A stretch of 64,000 nt of DNA from Ignavibacteria bacterium (GTDB taxonomy: Bacteria; Bacteroidota; Ignavibacteria; SZUA-365), in contig JADKJW010000003.1 in NCBI GenBank assembly GCA_016720835.1, positions 62,001 to 126,000 of the forward strand, given 5' to 3'. Positions 9,739 to 18,781 of this stretch are shown piece after piece; within the stretch, counting starts at the first letter, position 1, and each line of letters opens with the position of its first letter. Position numbers and translations under genes: made by a program. Below the pieces are notes generated by a model, which saw only the letters and a program-made list of their open reading frames with translations, ran no database searches and was not told where the DNA came from.

Positions 9739-11337
9739 TCACCGCAATAACGTCAATACCGCCGTCCTCGCGCTCGACGAGGACGCCGCGCCGTTCGTCA
9801 GTCGAAACAGATAGCTGCCCGGGGACAATGCCGCGGTGTCGAACGGCACCATGTACGCGCCGGGCGCCTTCCACTCGCGGACGAGAGTCGCGACACGGTG
9901 GCCGGCGACGTCGAACACCGAAAGTTCGATGTCGCCCGGGCGATCCGTCACATACGCGATCGTCGTCTCCGGACATCCGGAGAGCGAGGCGGGATTGGGA
10001 TATGGCTCGAGGAACAGCCCGGACGGCTCGGGAGGCGCATCTCCTCCGGTGGACGATCCCTCGATGAGCGCGGTGTGGATCGACAGGCTGTCGTTGTTCA
10101 GATGCACCCATATCGGACGTATGCGTCCGTTGTACGCGCTGATGCAGTTGTAATCCCCGAAAAACACTCCGGGCGACGGGAGAAAGATCTTCGTGCTGAT
10201 CCGCGTGTTCGTGAATGTCGCCCCGCCGTCCGTCGACCGCGCGAGGTACACGTCGGTGGAATCGGAATTGAAACGCCGTCGATCGTAGTAGACCACGGAC
10301 AGTTCGCCGGTCACCGGATCCACCGTCGCCCAGGTGAAGAACTGCTCCTTCCCGTTGCGCACCGCGTCATCGTTCACGCGGATGGGCGTCGACCAGGTCG
10401 CGCCCTTGTCCGTCGACGTGATCACGAACACGTCCGGATCCCCGTTGCGCTGGTCGATCCAGTTGATGTAGACCGTGCCCCGGGTGGACGCGCTCGAGAT
10501 GTCGCACACGGTGACGGGCAGCCCGTTCGAGCGGCTGATGCCCCGGATGTCGAAATCCCAGCCGCCGGGAGTCGCCGTCAGGATCTTGTCCTTTCCCCAG
10601 GTGACTCCGCCGTCGAAGGATCGGTCGAAGTACAGTCCCGCAGGGCCCGACCATCCCAGATAGACCTCGCCGTCAGGGCCCACGGCGGGCACGGCGCCCT
10701 CCATCGTGTTGTCACTGTCGATCGCATCGCCCGCAACGTCGCTCACGCGCACAAACGGCTCGAACGTGTCGCCGCGGTCCGTCGAACGGGCAAACACGAT
10801 CACCGAGCTGTCCTCAGGATGCGCGCTGCCGTATTTGGTGAAATCAGACCACGACGCATAGATCGTGCCGCGAAAGGGACTGCTACTCATGTCGGCGACA
10901 AGCCATTCCTTGTCCTGCAGACTCGAGCGGAACAAGCTGCCGGGACGCGCCGAATCGCTGCTCGGCCCCCGGAGCTTCACTCCGGCGGACCAGGTCTTCC
11001 CGCCGTCGTCGCTTGTCCGCACCGTGATGGCGTCCCAGCCGACGGTGAGGTGCGCGTAGTAGGCACGGCCGTCCGCGTCGAAGATGACGCAGGGGTCGCC
11101 GTACGTGTTCGAGGGCAGCTGCGCCTGTCCCCAGGTCTTTCCGCCGTCCATCGACCAGAAATGATACCGGAGATTCGCTCCGGCGATGAGGTTGTCGGGG
11201 TTTGTCGGATTGATCGCGATGCTGACTTCCTCGGGGTCGGAGTCCGGCGTGTTGATCCGGATGTTGGCCCCTTGCGAAAGCGCGTCGGCGCCGAGGCAGG
11301 CGAGAAGCAGAATGCCGAGTCGGAGGATGAGAAACAT
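9739..11337 (-). CDS. BNR/Asp-box repeat (sialidase-like) surface protein with T9SS tail
   Basis: A 532-residue exported protein. The ATG at 11337 is preceded by GGAG at suitable distance and starts directly with a signal peptide (MFLILRLGILLLACLGADA). An earlier in-frame ATG would put 26 polar residues before it. The body holds at least five Asp-box motifs of the S-x-D-x-G-x-T-W kind (MDGGKTWG, DDGGKTWS, FDGGVTWG, DKGATWS, DGGATF), which cap the blades of a sialidase-type beta-propeller. The usual sialidase Arg triad and Tyr/Glu pair cannot be assigned, so a binding role is as likely as hydrolysis. The C-terminus (PYPNPAS, GHRVATLV, PGSYLFRL) is a T9SS sorting domain. Confidence 0.87.
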   Translation of the reverse strand: MFLILRLGILLLACLGADALSQGANIRINTPDSDPEEVSIAINPTNPDNLIAGANLRYHFWSMDGGKTWGQAQLPSNTYGDPCVIFDADGRAYYAHLTVGWDAITVRTSDDGGKTWSAGVKLRGPSSDSARPGSLFRSSLQDKEWLVADMSSSPFRGTIYASWSDFTKYGSAHPEDSSVIVFARSTDRGDTFEPFVRVSDVAGDAIDSDNTMEGAVPAVGPDGEVYLGWSGPAGLYFDRSFDGGVTWGKDKILTATPGGWDFDIRGISRSNGLPVTVCDISSASTRGTVYINWIDQRNGDPDVFVITSTDKGATWSTPIRVNDDAVRNGKEQFFTWATVDPVTGELSVVYYDRRRFNSDSTDVYLARSTDGGATFTNTRISTKIFLPSPGVFFGDYNCISAYNGRIRPIWVHLNNDSLSIHTALIEGSSTGGDAPPEPSGLFLEPYPNPASLSGCPETTIAYVTDRPGDIELSVFDVAGHRVATLVREWKAPGAYMVPFDTAALSPGSYLFRLTNGAASSSSARTAVLTLLR

Positions 11338-11444
11338 GGCGGCAACTCCGAATGTGCGAACGTGGGGATCGACTGCGCGTGACGCGCCGGAACAACGCCG
11401 TGATTCGCCCGTCAACTCCGCGATGACACCGCTGCAGCGCGCGT

Positions 11445-11474
11445 ATCATGTCGCGCGCGAACTCGCCGTGTCAA
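11445..11474 (-). promoter_or_regulatory. Candidate sigma70-type promoter for the BNR-repeat gene
   Basis: On the minus strand a perfect TTGACA (11474-11469) is followed 18 nt later by CATGAT (11450-11445, four of six consensus matches). A start at about 11437 would leave a 100-nt leader before the BNR-protein ATG. The match is by eye only. Confidence 0.35.
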
Positions 11475-11475
11475 G

Positions 11476-12144
11476 TTACGAGGGGTGATTCAATTGGGTG
11501 AACACGGAAATGGAAAAATACACACCGAATCCGATCACAACAATGGCGGCAATCGTCCCAGCCATACCGACGAATTTCGGCGACATGGTGTGCCGTCTGC
11601 TGCGGACGAACACCGCAAGCCCCGCGAACCAGCAAAAACTCCCGAAACCGGTAGCGAAGGAGAAGATCACCTTGTCCCAGACGGTGTCGTGCACCAGACC
11701 GTGCGCCGAAATGAAGCTGAGCACCGCGGTCCACGACAGGAACAGGGTCGGATTCGAGATCGCCATGACGGTCCCGAGCAACACGTTCAGGGTGTCCTTG
11801 GTATCCTTCACCTGCTCCACTTTCTTCTCGAGCTGACCCATCGAGTGCGGCTTCGCTTTCCTGTCGAAGAACAGCATCTTCACGCCATAGAGAATGAGGA
11901 ACAGAGAGAGGCCGAGTTGCACCCAGATATTTCGTAAAAATGGTGAAACAAGCGACATCAGCCCGAGCGTGATCACCAGGCAGTACAGGATGTCGATGAT
12001 CACCGAACCGAGCGACACGAACAGGCCCTTGCGCGTCTCATGGGCCAGGGTCTTCTGCGCGACATAGATCGACGTCGGTCCGAGCGGGATGGTCATCACG
12101 AGGCCAATCAAGATCCCGACGAGAAAGCTGATGAGGAAGTGCAT
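11476..12144 (-). CDS. LysE-family amino acid exporter
   Basis: A 222-residue inner-membrane protein with about six hydrophobic segments (roughly 4-24, 40-62, 68-90, 120-142, 155-180, 190-212). The first helix carries the family motif around IPLGPTSIYVAQ, and the fourth begins with AISNPTLFLSW, the conserved second-half ISNP motif. LysE/RhtB proteins export basic or small neutral amino acids using the proton gradient, but the substrate is not visible here. A charged loop (KVEQVKDTKDT) separates the halves. It follows the glutathione peroxidase gene on the same strand, with a terminator-like hairpin between them, so it is probably transcribed separately. Confidence 0.9.
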   Translation of the reverse strand: MHFLISFLVGILIGLVMTIPLGPTSIYVAQKTLAHETRKGLFVSLGSVIIDILYCLVITLGLMSLVSPFLRNIWVQLGLSLFLILYGVKMLFFDRKAKPHSMGQLEKKVEQVKDTKDTLNVLLGTVMAISNPTLFLSWTAVLSFISAHGLVHDTVWDKVIFSFATGFGSFCWFAGLAVFVRSRRHTMSPKFVGMAGTIAAIVVIGFGVYFSISVFTQLNHPS

Positions 12145-12208
12145 GTATTCTAAGGGCGTGAATTCCTGCGAAGCAAAGATTCAGGAATCTAATGAAAAAC
12201 CGACCCGG

Positions 12209-12261
12209 AAAAAACGGTCCCCGCACGGGCAACGGTGCAGAAACACCTGCCATGCGGGGAC
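12209..12261 (-). terminator. Rho-independent terminator after the glutathione peroxidase gene
   Basis: Read on the minus strand, GTCCCCGCA (12261-12253) pairs with TGCGGGGAC (12225-12217) across a 27-nt loop, and CG then six T follow. It lies between the peroxidase stop and the LysE start. Confidence 0.6.
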
Positions 12262-12365
12262 GATCACATCGTCTGAACGGACGTGGACACCGGCGACATG
12301 GTCATCGGCGACGGGCGGGACGGGGCCGCCGCGGTCGACTCCTCGCGCGCGTGCGCGAGACCATG

Positions 12366-12932
12366 TTATCTGCCGAGCAGTTCTTCCAGCTTCGCGATCA
12401 ACTCGTCCGACAGCGGTTCGACCTTGGAACCATAGCGCGCTGCAACGGTGCCGTCGCGGCCGACAAGAAATTTATTGAAGTTCCATTTGATCTCGCCGTC
12501 GAAACCCGATTTCGTCGTGAGAAATGTGTACAACGGATGCATGTCGCCGCCTTTGACGCTGATTTTCGAGAACAGGTCGAAGGTCACGTCGTATGTGGTC
12601 GTGCAGAAAGTCTTGATTTCCTCGTCGCTTCCCGGCTCCTGGGCTCCGAAATCGTTCGACGGGAACGCGAGGATCTTCAAGCCGCGATCCTTGTACCTGC
12701 GATACAGTTTTTCGAGCGTCTCGTACTGCCTCGTGTATCCGCATTCCGAAGCGGTGTTGACCACGAGCAGCACGCTGCCCGTGTACTCTGAAAGGCTCTT
12801 GCTCTTTCCGTCGATGGTCTTGACCGTCTGTGCGTAGAACGACGGCATGTCGCCTCCCTTCTGAGGTTGTGAAATCCCCTCTGCGGTCAGCGCGCAAAAC
12901 AGAAAGGCCGCCGCGGTGAAAACATGGTTCAT
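12366..12932 (-). CDS. Glutathione peroxidase family protein, exported
   Basis: A 188-residue thiol peroxidase with an N-terminal signal peptide (FTAAAFLFCALTAEG), so a periplasmic site is expected. Family motifs are all present: VNTASECGYT with the peroxidatic cysteine (Cys rather than selenocysteine), FPSNDFGAQEPG with the helper Gln region, and WNFNKFLV with the catalytic Trp and Asn. Bacterial members usually take electrons from thioredoxin-like proteins rather than glutathione. I chose the ATG at 12932. An in-frame ATG at 12971 would add a leader with five consecutive His, but it has no visible ribosome binding site. Confidence 0.93.
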   Translation of the reverse strand: MNHVFTAAAFLFCALTAEGISQPQKGGDMPSFYAQTVKTIDGKSKSLSEYTGSVLLVVNTASECGYTRQYETLEKLYRRYKDRGLKILAFPSNDFGAQEPGSDEEIKTFCTTTYDVTFDLFSKISVKGGDMHPLYTFLTTKSGFDGEIKWNFNKFLVGRDGTVAARYGSKVEPLSDELIAKLEELLGR

Positions 12933-13045
12933 GATCCGTCCATTGCGATGGTGATGGTGGTGGTAATGCATACCGGTACAACACCGCGGTGTGTCGGCAA
13001 GTTTCATCGTTCTGCGGCATGGCGCCTTGTCGCGCCGTGGATGCG

Positions 13046-14446
13046 TCACGTGCCGGAGTTGTCCCGATTCGCCGCGAGACTGGCGAAACGCTCCACCCTG
13101 CGGTGCAGTTCGGGAACGAAGGCTTCGTGCTCGGGCTTCATCAGTGTGCTGCGAAGGACGGTGGTCCATTCGCTGTCCGCGACGACCATGGGATAGCGCG
13201 CCTGCAGCATGCGCGTGCGCACGCGGAGCTTGCTCAGGTACACGGGCGCGGATTCAGCCTGCATGGCATCGCGGAACACCCGGTCGGAGAGCGCGCTGAT
13301 GGCTGATGCGGAAAAGACGCCCTTCGCGGGAAAAAACGTGACGATGTCGAGCGCGGGTTCGAGCAGCAGGTACAGAATGGACGACGTGCGGATCAGGCCG
13401 GCCCAGCGGAGCGCCGCCTGCCGGCACGCTGCCAGAACGGGGCCGAGTCCGGTATCGGGCCGCAGCGGGAGGCAGCGCAAGGTGAGCCATAACGCCGAGG
13501 CCGAGGCGCCCGCGCGCGAACACTCGAGACTGATCTCGCCGAGGTGCAGGTCGTCGGACGTGAAGTAGGTGTACGGCGAGTCGTGCGCGTACAGCGTGCC
13601 GACGGACGGATCGCGGAACAGCACGCAGCCGCAGCCGTAGGGCTGAAGCCCGTGCTTGTGCGGATCCACGACAATGCTGTCGCAGTCGCCGGTCGCCGCG
13701 AACACCTCCCGATTCACCGCGGGGGGATCCGCATCCGCGAGCAGCCGGAAAAATCCGCCGTACGCGGCGTCCGCGTGCACACGGAAGCCGCGTGCACGTC
13801 CGAGGTCGACGATGGCCCGCAGCGGATCGAGCGCGCCGACACCCGTGGTGCCGAGCGTCGCCACCACGGTGCCGATGTTTTCGGACAGGACGATACTGTT
13901 CAGGGCGTCGATGTCCATGCCGCCGTCCGCGCCCGCGGGGACGACGATGGACCGCGCGCCGATCACCTCGCACATGCGGCCGTGCGTGTAGTGCGCATTC
14001 TCCGAATAGGCGATGCCCTTGCCGGGCTGCAGCTCCCGCGCGACCCAGAGCGCTTCGAGATTCGCGATCGTGCCGCTGCTGGTCAGATGCCCGAGATGCC
14101 GGTCGTACCCGAACATGGCGGCAATGTCCTGCACGACCTCCTTTTCCATCTGCGCGGTCGCGGGGCCGCCGTCGAGGGCATGGTTGTTCGGATTGATGAG
14201 CTGCGCGGCGAAATAGCCGAGCATCGCCGCAGGATGCGGCGGCTTCAGCATCTGTCCGGCGTAGGCGGGATGGTAGAACGGGTAATTGTCCCGCAGGCGC
14301 GCGAAGAGCTCGTCGAGCGAACGCTCCAGCGTCTCGCCGCTCACGTGCAGGGTGTCGTCGGGGTGCATGTCCTCCCACTGTGTCCGCCATGCGGCCTGCT
14401 CCGCGAGGATGCGGCGAAGGGCGTGTTCGAACTGGCTCCCGGTCAT
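13046..14446 (-). CDS. Group II pyridoxal-dependent amino acid decarboxylase
   Basis: A 466-residue PLP enzyme of the aromatic-L-amino-acid / glutamate / tyrosine decarboxylase family. Visible are the substrate-side PHPAAMLGYFAAQLINPNNHA region, the cofactor-contacting HADAAYGG with its Asp, and the PLP lysine in VDPHKHGLQPYGCGC. It should convert an amino acid to the amine and CO2, and the preferred side chain cannot be told by eye. Its ATG overlaps the upstream stop by ATGA (14443-14446), so it is coupled to the indolepyruvate-oxidoreductase-like gene. That pairing suggests aromatic amino acid metabolism. The frame stays open far upstream, but that DNA belongs to the neighbouring gene. Confidence 0.92.
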   Translation of the reverse strand: MTGSQFEHALRRILAEQAAWRTQWEDMHPDDTLHVSGETLERSLDELFARLRDNYPFYHPAYAGQMLKPPHPAAMLGYFAAQLINPNNHALDGGPATAQMEKEVVQDIAAMFGYDRHLGHLTSSGTIANLEALWVARELQPGKGIAYSENAHYTHGRMCEVIGARSIVVPAGADGGMDIDALNSIVLSENIGTVVATLGTTGVGALDPLRAIVDLGRARGFRVHADAAYGGFFRLLADADPPAVNREVFAATGDCDSIVVDPHKHGLQPYGCGCVLFRDPSVGTLYAHDSPYTYFTSDDLHLGEISLECSRAGASASALWLTLRCLPLRPDTGLGPVLAACRQAALRWAGLIRTSSILYLLLEPALDIVTFFPAKGVFSASAISALSDRVFRDAMQAESAPVYLSKLRVRTRMLQARYPMVVADSEWTTVLRSTLMKPEHEAFVPELHRRVERFASLAANRDNSGT

Positions 14447-15582
14447 GACGCGAGCAGCAGTCGACCGATGCGGTCGGTGAGCATGCCCGGTGTCAGGCCG
14501 CCGTCCTCGGGAATGCCGCGCAGGCCGTTGGGGAACTGTTTGCCCCAGACGGGAACGAAGCGGCTCGCTCCGCGCTGTTCGGAGTCGCGCAGGATTTCCT
14601 TCACCTGCGTCTCCACGAAGCCGCGCTTCTCCTCCACGATGACGACCTGTTCCACGCCGCCCGCAAAACGGAGGATGATGTCCGGTTCCACGGGCCAGGA
14701 ACAGCCGAGTTTGAGCAGCGGACGCTCGCCGTCCTCGCGCATGTCGTGCAGCGCGTGCCGCAGGTAATTGTACGCGTTTCCTCCCGCGATGAATCCGATG
14801 CGGCGATCCGCGCCGTCCTCGATGCGGTTGAGCCCGCTCGCCCGCAGCGCGTCCATGAACTTCGGCATGCGCCGGGCGATGATGTCCTTCTCGAGCCAGG
14901 CGGAATTCGGCGGGACGCTCACGCGCTCGCGGAGCGTGATGGATCGCGTGTCGAGCAGCACGCGGTCGTTCATGTTCACGGCAGGAGCGCGCGTCGGTCC
15001 GACGCGCACGGTGCCGCCGCCGTCGGCCTGGTTGGTGGTGATGATCACGCCCACGAGCAGCTGCGCGTCCCGCGCCAGCGCGAAGGCCTCGCGGATCCAG
15101 TCCTTGATTTCCTGATTGGTGGAGGGCTCGAGCACCGGAATTTTTGCCGAGGAAAAGGTGTAGCGCGAATCGGCGCCCACCTGCGTGCTCGAGAGGGCGG
15201 GATCGTCGCCCGCGACGCAGATCGCCGCGCTGCCCGCTTCGGGGATGGTGTAGTTGGTGATCGCGAGGCCGTCCAGCGCCACATAGGCGCCGACGCTCTT
15301 GAACACCGTCATGCCGAACACGCCCGGCACCGACATCGCGCCGTGCAGGATGGCCGCCGATTGGGCTTCGTTGTTGGCGATGACGCCCTTGATGCCGAGC
15401 GAACGGAACAGGTCCTGGTGCGTTTCGATGACGTCGAACACGTTCGCCACGGGGGACCCCGGATACCCGGTGATCAGCGCGACTCCCGCTTCCAGCGCGC
15501 CTTTGATCAGCAGTTCGTTGCCGTCGTACACCGCGATGCCTTCGGCCAGCGTGAAACGGTTTTCTTTCATGACCTCGAACAT
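14443..15582 (-). CDS. Indolepyruvate:ferredoxin oxidoreductase alpha-like protein lacking the TPP and Fe-S domains
   Basis: A 379-residue protein matching only the N-terminal half of IorA. It opens with GNELLIKGALEAGVALITGYPGSP, the pyrimidine-side TPP-fold motif of 2-oxoacid:ferredoxin oxidoreductases, and ends with the domain II region (VIVEEKRGFVETQVK, GGLTPGML). The C-terminal half of a normal IorA of about 600 residues, which binds the TPP diphosphate and two 4Fe-4S clusters, is absent. No partner subunit is encoded nearby. The stop overlaps the decarboxylase start. ATG 15582 has AGAGGA upstream, and 15570 is an alternative start. It may pair with subunits encoded elsewhere, or be a repurposed domain. 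Confidence 0.8.
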   Translation of the reverse strand: MFEVMKENRFTLAEGIAVYDGNELLIKGALEAGVALITGYPGSPVANVFDVIETHQDLFRSLGIKGVIANNEAQSAAILHGAMSVPGVFGMTVFKSVGAYVALDGLAITNYTIPEAGSAAICVAGDDPALSSTQVGADSRYTFSSAKIPVLEPSTNQEIKDWIREAFALARDAQLLVGVIITTNQADGGGTVRVGPTRAPAVNMNDRVLLDTRSITLRERVSVPPNSAWLEKDIIARRMPKFMDALRASGLNRIEDGADRRIGFIAGGNAYNYLRHALHDMREDGERPLLKLGCSWPVEPDIILRFAGGVEQVVIVEEKRGFVETQVKEILRDSEQRGASRFVPVWGKQFPNGLRGIPEDGGLTPGMLTDRIGRLLLAS

Positions 15583-15773
15583 ACGAAAATTCGTCCTCTG
15601 TTTGACCGGACGGCACATGGATGCGGTCGACGCGTGTCGGGCCGCACAGTCGTGCGGCCCTGCAAGAGGTTCGGGGCGGCATCGAAGCCGGGCATGTGTC
15701 TTTGATGCGCCGATTTCCTAATTTCCCCGCATTGCATCCCGATCATTCACGACATCGACAAGGAACACGCATC

Positions 15774-16964
15774 ATGGATCTCCCCGCCATTCAACAGGCT
15801 TTGCGCGATGCCGGCTACGACGGCTGGCTTTTCTACGACTTCCACAACCGCGACGCCATCGCCGCGCGCATCCTGAAGATGGACACGACGCGCTTCGCGT
15901 CCCGCCGCTGGTACTACTACATCCCGGCCTCGGGCGAGCCGCAGAAGCTTGTGCACCGCATCGAACCCTGGCGCTGCGACCATCTCCCCGGCGCGAAACA
16001 CGTCTACCTCCCGTGGCAGCAGCAGCAGTCGTTGCTCCGCGCCATGCTCGGCGACGCGAAGAAGGTCGCGATGCAGTACTCGCCGAACAACGCGATTCCC
16101 TACGTCTCCATCATCGATGCGGGCACGGTGGAGCTCATCCGCGGCTTCGGCGTGGAGGTCGTGTCCAGCGCCGATCTCGTCGGCCGTTTCGAGGCGCACC
16201 TGTCGATGGACGACTACAAGAGCCATCAGGACGCGGGCGCCGTCATGCAGATGGTGAAGGACGAAGCCTTCCGCGAAATCGCCCGCCGCATCCGCGCCGG
16301 CAGCAATCCGCGCGAAGTCGAAATCCAGACCTTCATGCGCGACCTGATGCGCGAACACGGCATGCAGTGGGAGGACGGTCCCATCGTCGCGGTCAACGAG
16401 CACGCCGCCGATCCGCACTTCGAGCCGACGGAGGAGAACAGCCATGTCATGAAGGAAGGCGATCTCGTCCTGCTCGACCTCTGGGCCAAGAAGAACACCC
16501 CGGGAAGCATCTACTACGACATCACCTGGATGGGATACATCGGGACGGAGATTCCCGCGCGCATCGACGAGGTCTTCCAGGTGGGACGCGCCGCGCGCGA
16601 CACCGCCCTCGCCCTGGTCACCGAGCGCTTCGCCGCACAGCAACCCGTGCACGGCTGGGAAGTGGACGACGCGTGCCGGGCCGTCGTGGACAAGGCCGGC
16701 TACGGCGAGTACTTCACGCACCGCACGGGACACAACATCGGCGAGGAAGTGCACGGAAACGGCGTGCACATCGACAATCTCGAGACCCGCGACGAGCGCC
16801 TCATCATCCCGGGCACCTGCTTCTCCGTCGAACCGGGCATCTACATGGAGCACGAGAAGATCGGCTTCCGCACGGAAATCGACGTCTTCGTCACAGACGA
16901 CGGCGTCATCGAAGTGGTCGGTGACATCCAGACCGCGGTGGTTCCGATCATGACCCTCGCGTAA
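15774..16964 (+). CDS. M24 family aminopeptidase (Xaa-Pro type)
   Basis: A 396-residue cytoplasmic dinuclear-metal peptidase that removes N-terminal residues before proline. The N-terminal creatinase-like domain spans about 1-160 and the pita-bread catalytic domain about 165-396. The five metal ligands can be placed: Asp in LLDLWAKK, Asp in YYDITW, His in HRTGHNIG, Glu in FSVEPGIY and Glu in GFRTEID. The ATG at 15774 follows AAGGA and fits the family N-terminus, while an in-frame ATG at 15621 adds a non-homologous leader. It diverges from the oxidoreductase-like gene and is followed by a sodium symporter on the same strand, perhaps for the freed amino acids. Confidence 0.92.
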   Translation: MDLPAIQQALRDAGYDGWLFYDFHNRDAIAARILKMDTTRFASRRWYYYIPASGEPQKLVHRIEPWRCDHLPGAKHVYLPWQQQQSLLRAMLGDAKKVAMQYSPNNAIPYVSIIDAGTVELIRGFGVEVVSSADLVGRFEAHLSMDDYKSHQDAGAVMQMVKDEAFREIARRIRAGSNPREVEIQTFMRDLMREHGMQWEDGPIVAVNEHAADPHFEPTEENSHVMKEGDLVLLDLWAKKNTPGSIYYDITWMGYIGTEIPARIDEVFQVGRAARDTALALVTERFAAQQPVHGWEVDDACRAVVDKAGYGEYFTHRTGHNIGEEVHGNGVHIDNLETRDERLIIPGTCFSVEPGIYMEHEKIGFRTEIDVFVTDDGVIEVVGDIQTAVVPIMTLA

Positions 16965-16967
16965 ACA

Positions 16968-17158
16968 GGAATCCAGAATTCAGAATTCAGAATCCAGAAT
17001 GAAGAAATCGGAATCCGGAGTCCAGAATACAGTTTGCCACGGCCTGCCATGTCCGGCGCAGCGACTGATGCACATCCCTTTGCATAAAGAAACGCATCCC
17101 GTTTCCCGCTCAATTTTTTTCATTCTGAATTCTGAATTCCTGAATTCTGAATTCCTGA
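16968..17158. repeat. GAATTC-rich arrays forming a large inverted repeat
   Basis: Between the M24 peptidase and the symporter, 16968-17031 contains repeated CAGAATTC/CAGAATCC units. 17121-17158 contains the complementary orientation, TTCTGAATTC and GAATTCCTGA, repeated. The two arms can pair over about 35 nt with a loop of about 90 nt. It is an intergenic simple-repeat expansion of unknown role. Confidence 0.65.
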
Positions 17159-17177
17159 TCCACCCCACGGAGCTTCA

Positions 17178-18692
17178 ATGAACATTTACGTCATTTTCCT
17201 CCTCGCGTATCTCCTGATTCTGACCGCCTACAATTTCTGGCATTCCAGAAAAACGATGACGCGGGACGAGTACATGGTGGCCGGGCGCAATCTCTCGATG
17301 ACGCAGATGGTATTCACGCTCATCTGCACGTGGATCGGCTCGGGCACGTTCATTGCGGGCGCCGAGTACGCGTCCTACGCGGGCTGGAGCGCCATGTGGC
17401 AGCCGGCCGGCGCCTTCGTGGGAATCGCGATCATCTACTTTGTCGCGGGGCGGATTCGCACCTTCGGTCAGTACACGATCGGCGACATCCTCGAAGTGCG
17501 CTACGGCAAGTGGGCGCGCCTGTTCGGTGCGGTCGCGCTCATCATCGCCTTTACCACCATCGTGGCGTACCAGTTCCGCGCGGGCGGCTACATCCTCAAT
17601 GTGCTGACGGACGGCGACGTCAGTCTCGCGATGGGGCAGACCATCACCGCTCTCTTCGTCATTACGTTCGTCGCCATCGGCGGGATGATCGCCATCGCCC
17701 ACACGGATCTGCCGAACGGCATCATCATCGTGCTGGCCTGCCTCGTGGCCGTGCCCTTCGTCATTGCGACCGCGGGGGGATGGGGCCATATTCAGGAAGT
17801 GCTGCCACCGGGAAACTTCGAGGTGTTCTCCCCGGATTTCGGCAAGTATCCCGCTGTGAAGGGCTTCGCGTATTTCCTGTCGACCCTGCTCCTGCTCATG
17901 GGCATCCAGTCCATGTACCAGAAATTCTATGCCGCGAAATCTCCCCGCGAAGCGACGCGCGCCGTCGCCATCTGGATCGTCGGCACCATCGTCGTCGAGA
18001 CCGTCGTCATCTGCATCGCGGTGTATGCCTCGTCCTACAATGTGGAACACGGCATGAACTGGGACGGGCGCTCGCTCGTGCTCAACGCCGCGCGCCACAT
18101 GGTGCCGGTATGGGCCGGCATACTGCTGCTCGGCGCGGCCTGCGCCGTCGTGCTTTCCACGGGCATGAACTACCTCCTCTCGTCCAGTTCCAACGTGATG
18201 CGCGACATTTACCAGCGCTTCCTCAGCCCGAACGCCGACGAGACGAAGATGGTGGCCCTGCAGAAAGTGTTCGTGGTGCTGATGGGCGTGGTCGCCTTCC
18301 TCATGATCTTCATCCCGACGGCGCTGCAGCTGCCGATTTCCATCCTCCAATACAGCTACTTCGCGTACACCATCTACGGCGTCGCCATCACGCCGGCGCT
18401 CTTCGCGGCGCTGACCTGGAAGCGCGCGACGAAGCAGGGTGGCCTCGCGTCCATCGTCGGCGGCTCGCTCGCGGTGGTGTTTTTCGAAATCGTCCTGCCG
18501 CGCATGGCGCCGGGCATCATGCTGGCCGCATCCACCGCGAAGGGCGGCGAGATTTTCGGCAGCGACCCGTGGGGCATTCCCAGCATCTATCCCGCCTTCC
18601 TCATCTCCGTCGGCGCGCTTGTCATCGTCAGTCTCATGACCAAGGCGCCGGAAAAAGCGGTGCTCGACAAGCTGTTTCCTGAAGCGGCCTGA
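17178..18692 (+). CDS. Sodium:solute symporter (SSS family)
   Basis: A 504-residue inner-membrane transporter with about thirteen hydrophobic segments from residue 2 onward. Family features include the DEYMVAGRNLS motif after the first helix, ICTWIGSGTFIAGAEYA in helix two, the GQYTIGDILEVRYG loop and the SS-rich LSTGMNYLLSSSSNVMRDIY segment near the expected sodium site. The ATG is preceded by GGAG. Substrate (amino acid, sugar, carboxylate) is not evident from sequence. A strong rho-independent terminator follows. The preceding gene on this strand is the M24 aminopeptidase, 213 bp away across the GAATTC repeats. Confidence 0.93.
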   Translation: MNIYVIFLLAYLLILTAYNFWHSRKTMTRDEYMVAGRNLSMTQMVFTLICTWIGSGTFIAGAEYASYAGWSAMWQPAGAFVGIAIIYFVAGRIRTFGQYTIGDILEVRYGKWARLFGAVALIIAFTTIVAYQFRAGGYILNVLTDGDVSLAMGQTITALFVITFVAIGGMIAIAHTDLPNGIIIVLACLVAVPFVIATAGGWGHIQEVLPPGNFEVFSPDFGKYPAVKGFAYFLSTLLLLMGIQSMYQKFYAAKSPREATRAVAIWIVGTIVVETVVICIAVYASSYNVEHGMNWDGRSLVLNAARHMVPVWAGILLLGAACAVVLSTGMNYLLSSSSNVMRDIYQRFLSPNADETKMVALQKVFVVLMGVVAFLMIFIPTALQLPISILQYSYFAYTIYGVAITPALFAALTWKRATKQGGLASIVGGSLAVVFFEIVLPRMAPGIMLAASTAKGGEIFGSDPWGIPSIYPAFLISVGALVIVSLMTKAPEKAVLDKLFPEAA

Positions 18693-18737
18693 AGCGCATG
18701 ATGTCGCCTGCTTCCGATCAGGCGCCTGCGTTCTGAA

Positions 18738-18780
18738 ATCACGCCCTCCCCTTTTTCCCGGGAGGGCGTGATCGTTTCGT
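18738..18780 (+). terminator. Strong hairpin terminator after the symporter gene
   Basis: A perfect 13-bp stem, ATCACGCCCTCCC (18738-18750) with GGGAGGGCGTGAT (18760-18772), surrounds a 9-nt loop and is followed by a short T-rich tail. It separates the symporter from the toxin-antitoxin promoter. Confidence 0.8.
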
Positions 18781-18781
18781 C

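Noticed and set aside
12366..13169. Longer start for the glutathione peroxidase
   Set aside because: It would overlap the decarboxylase end and add non-homologous residues before a clear signal peptide.
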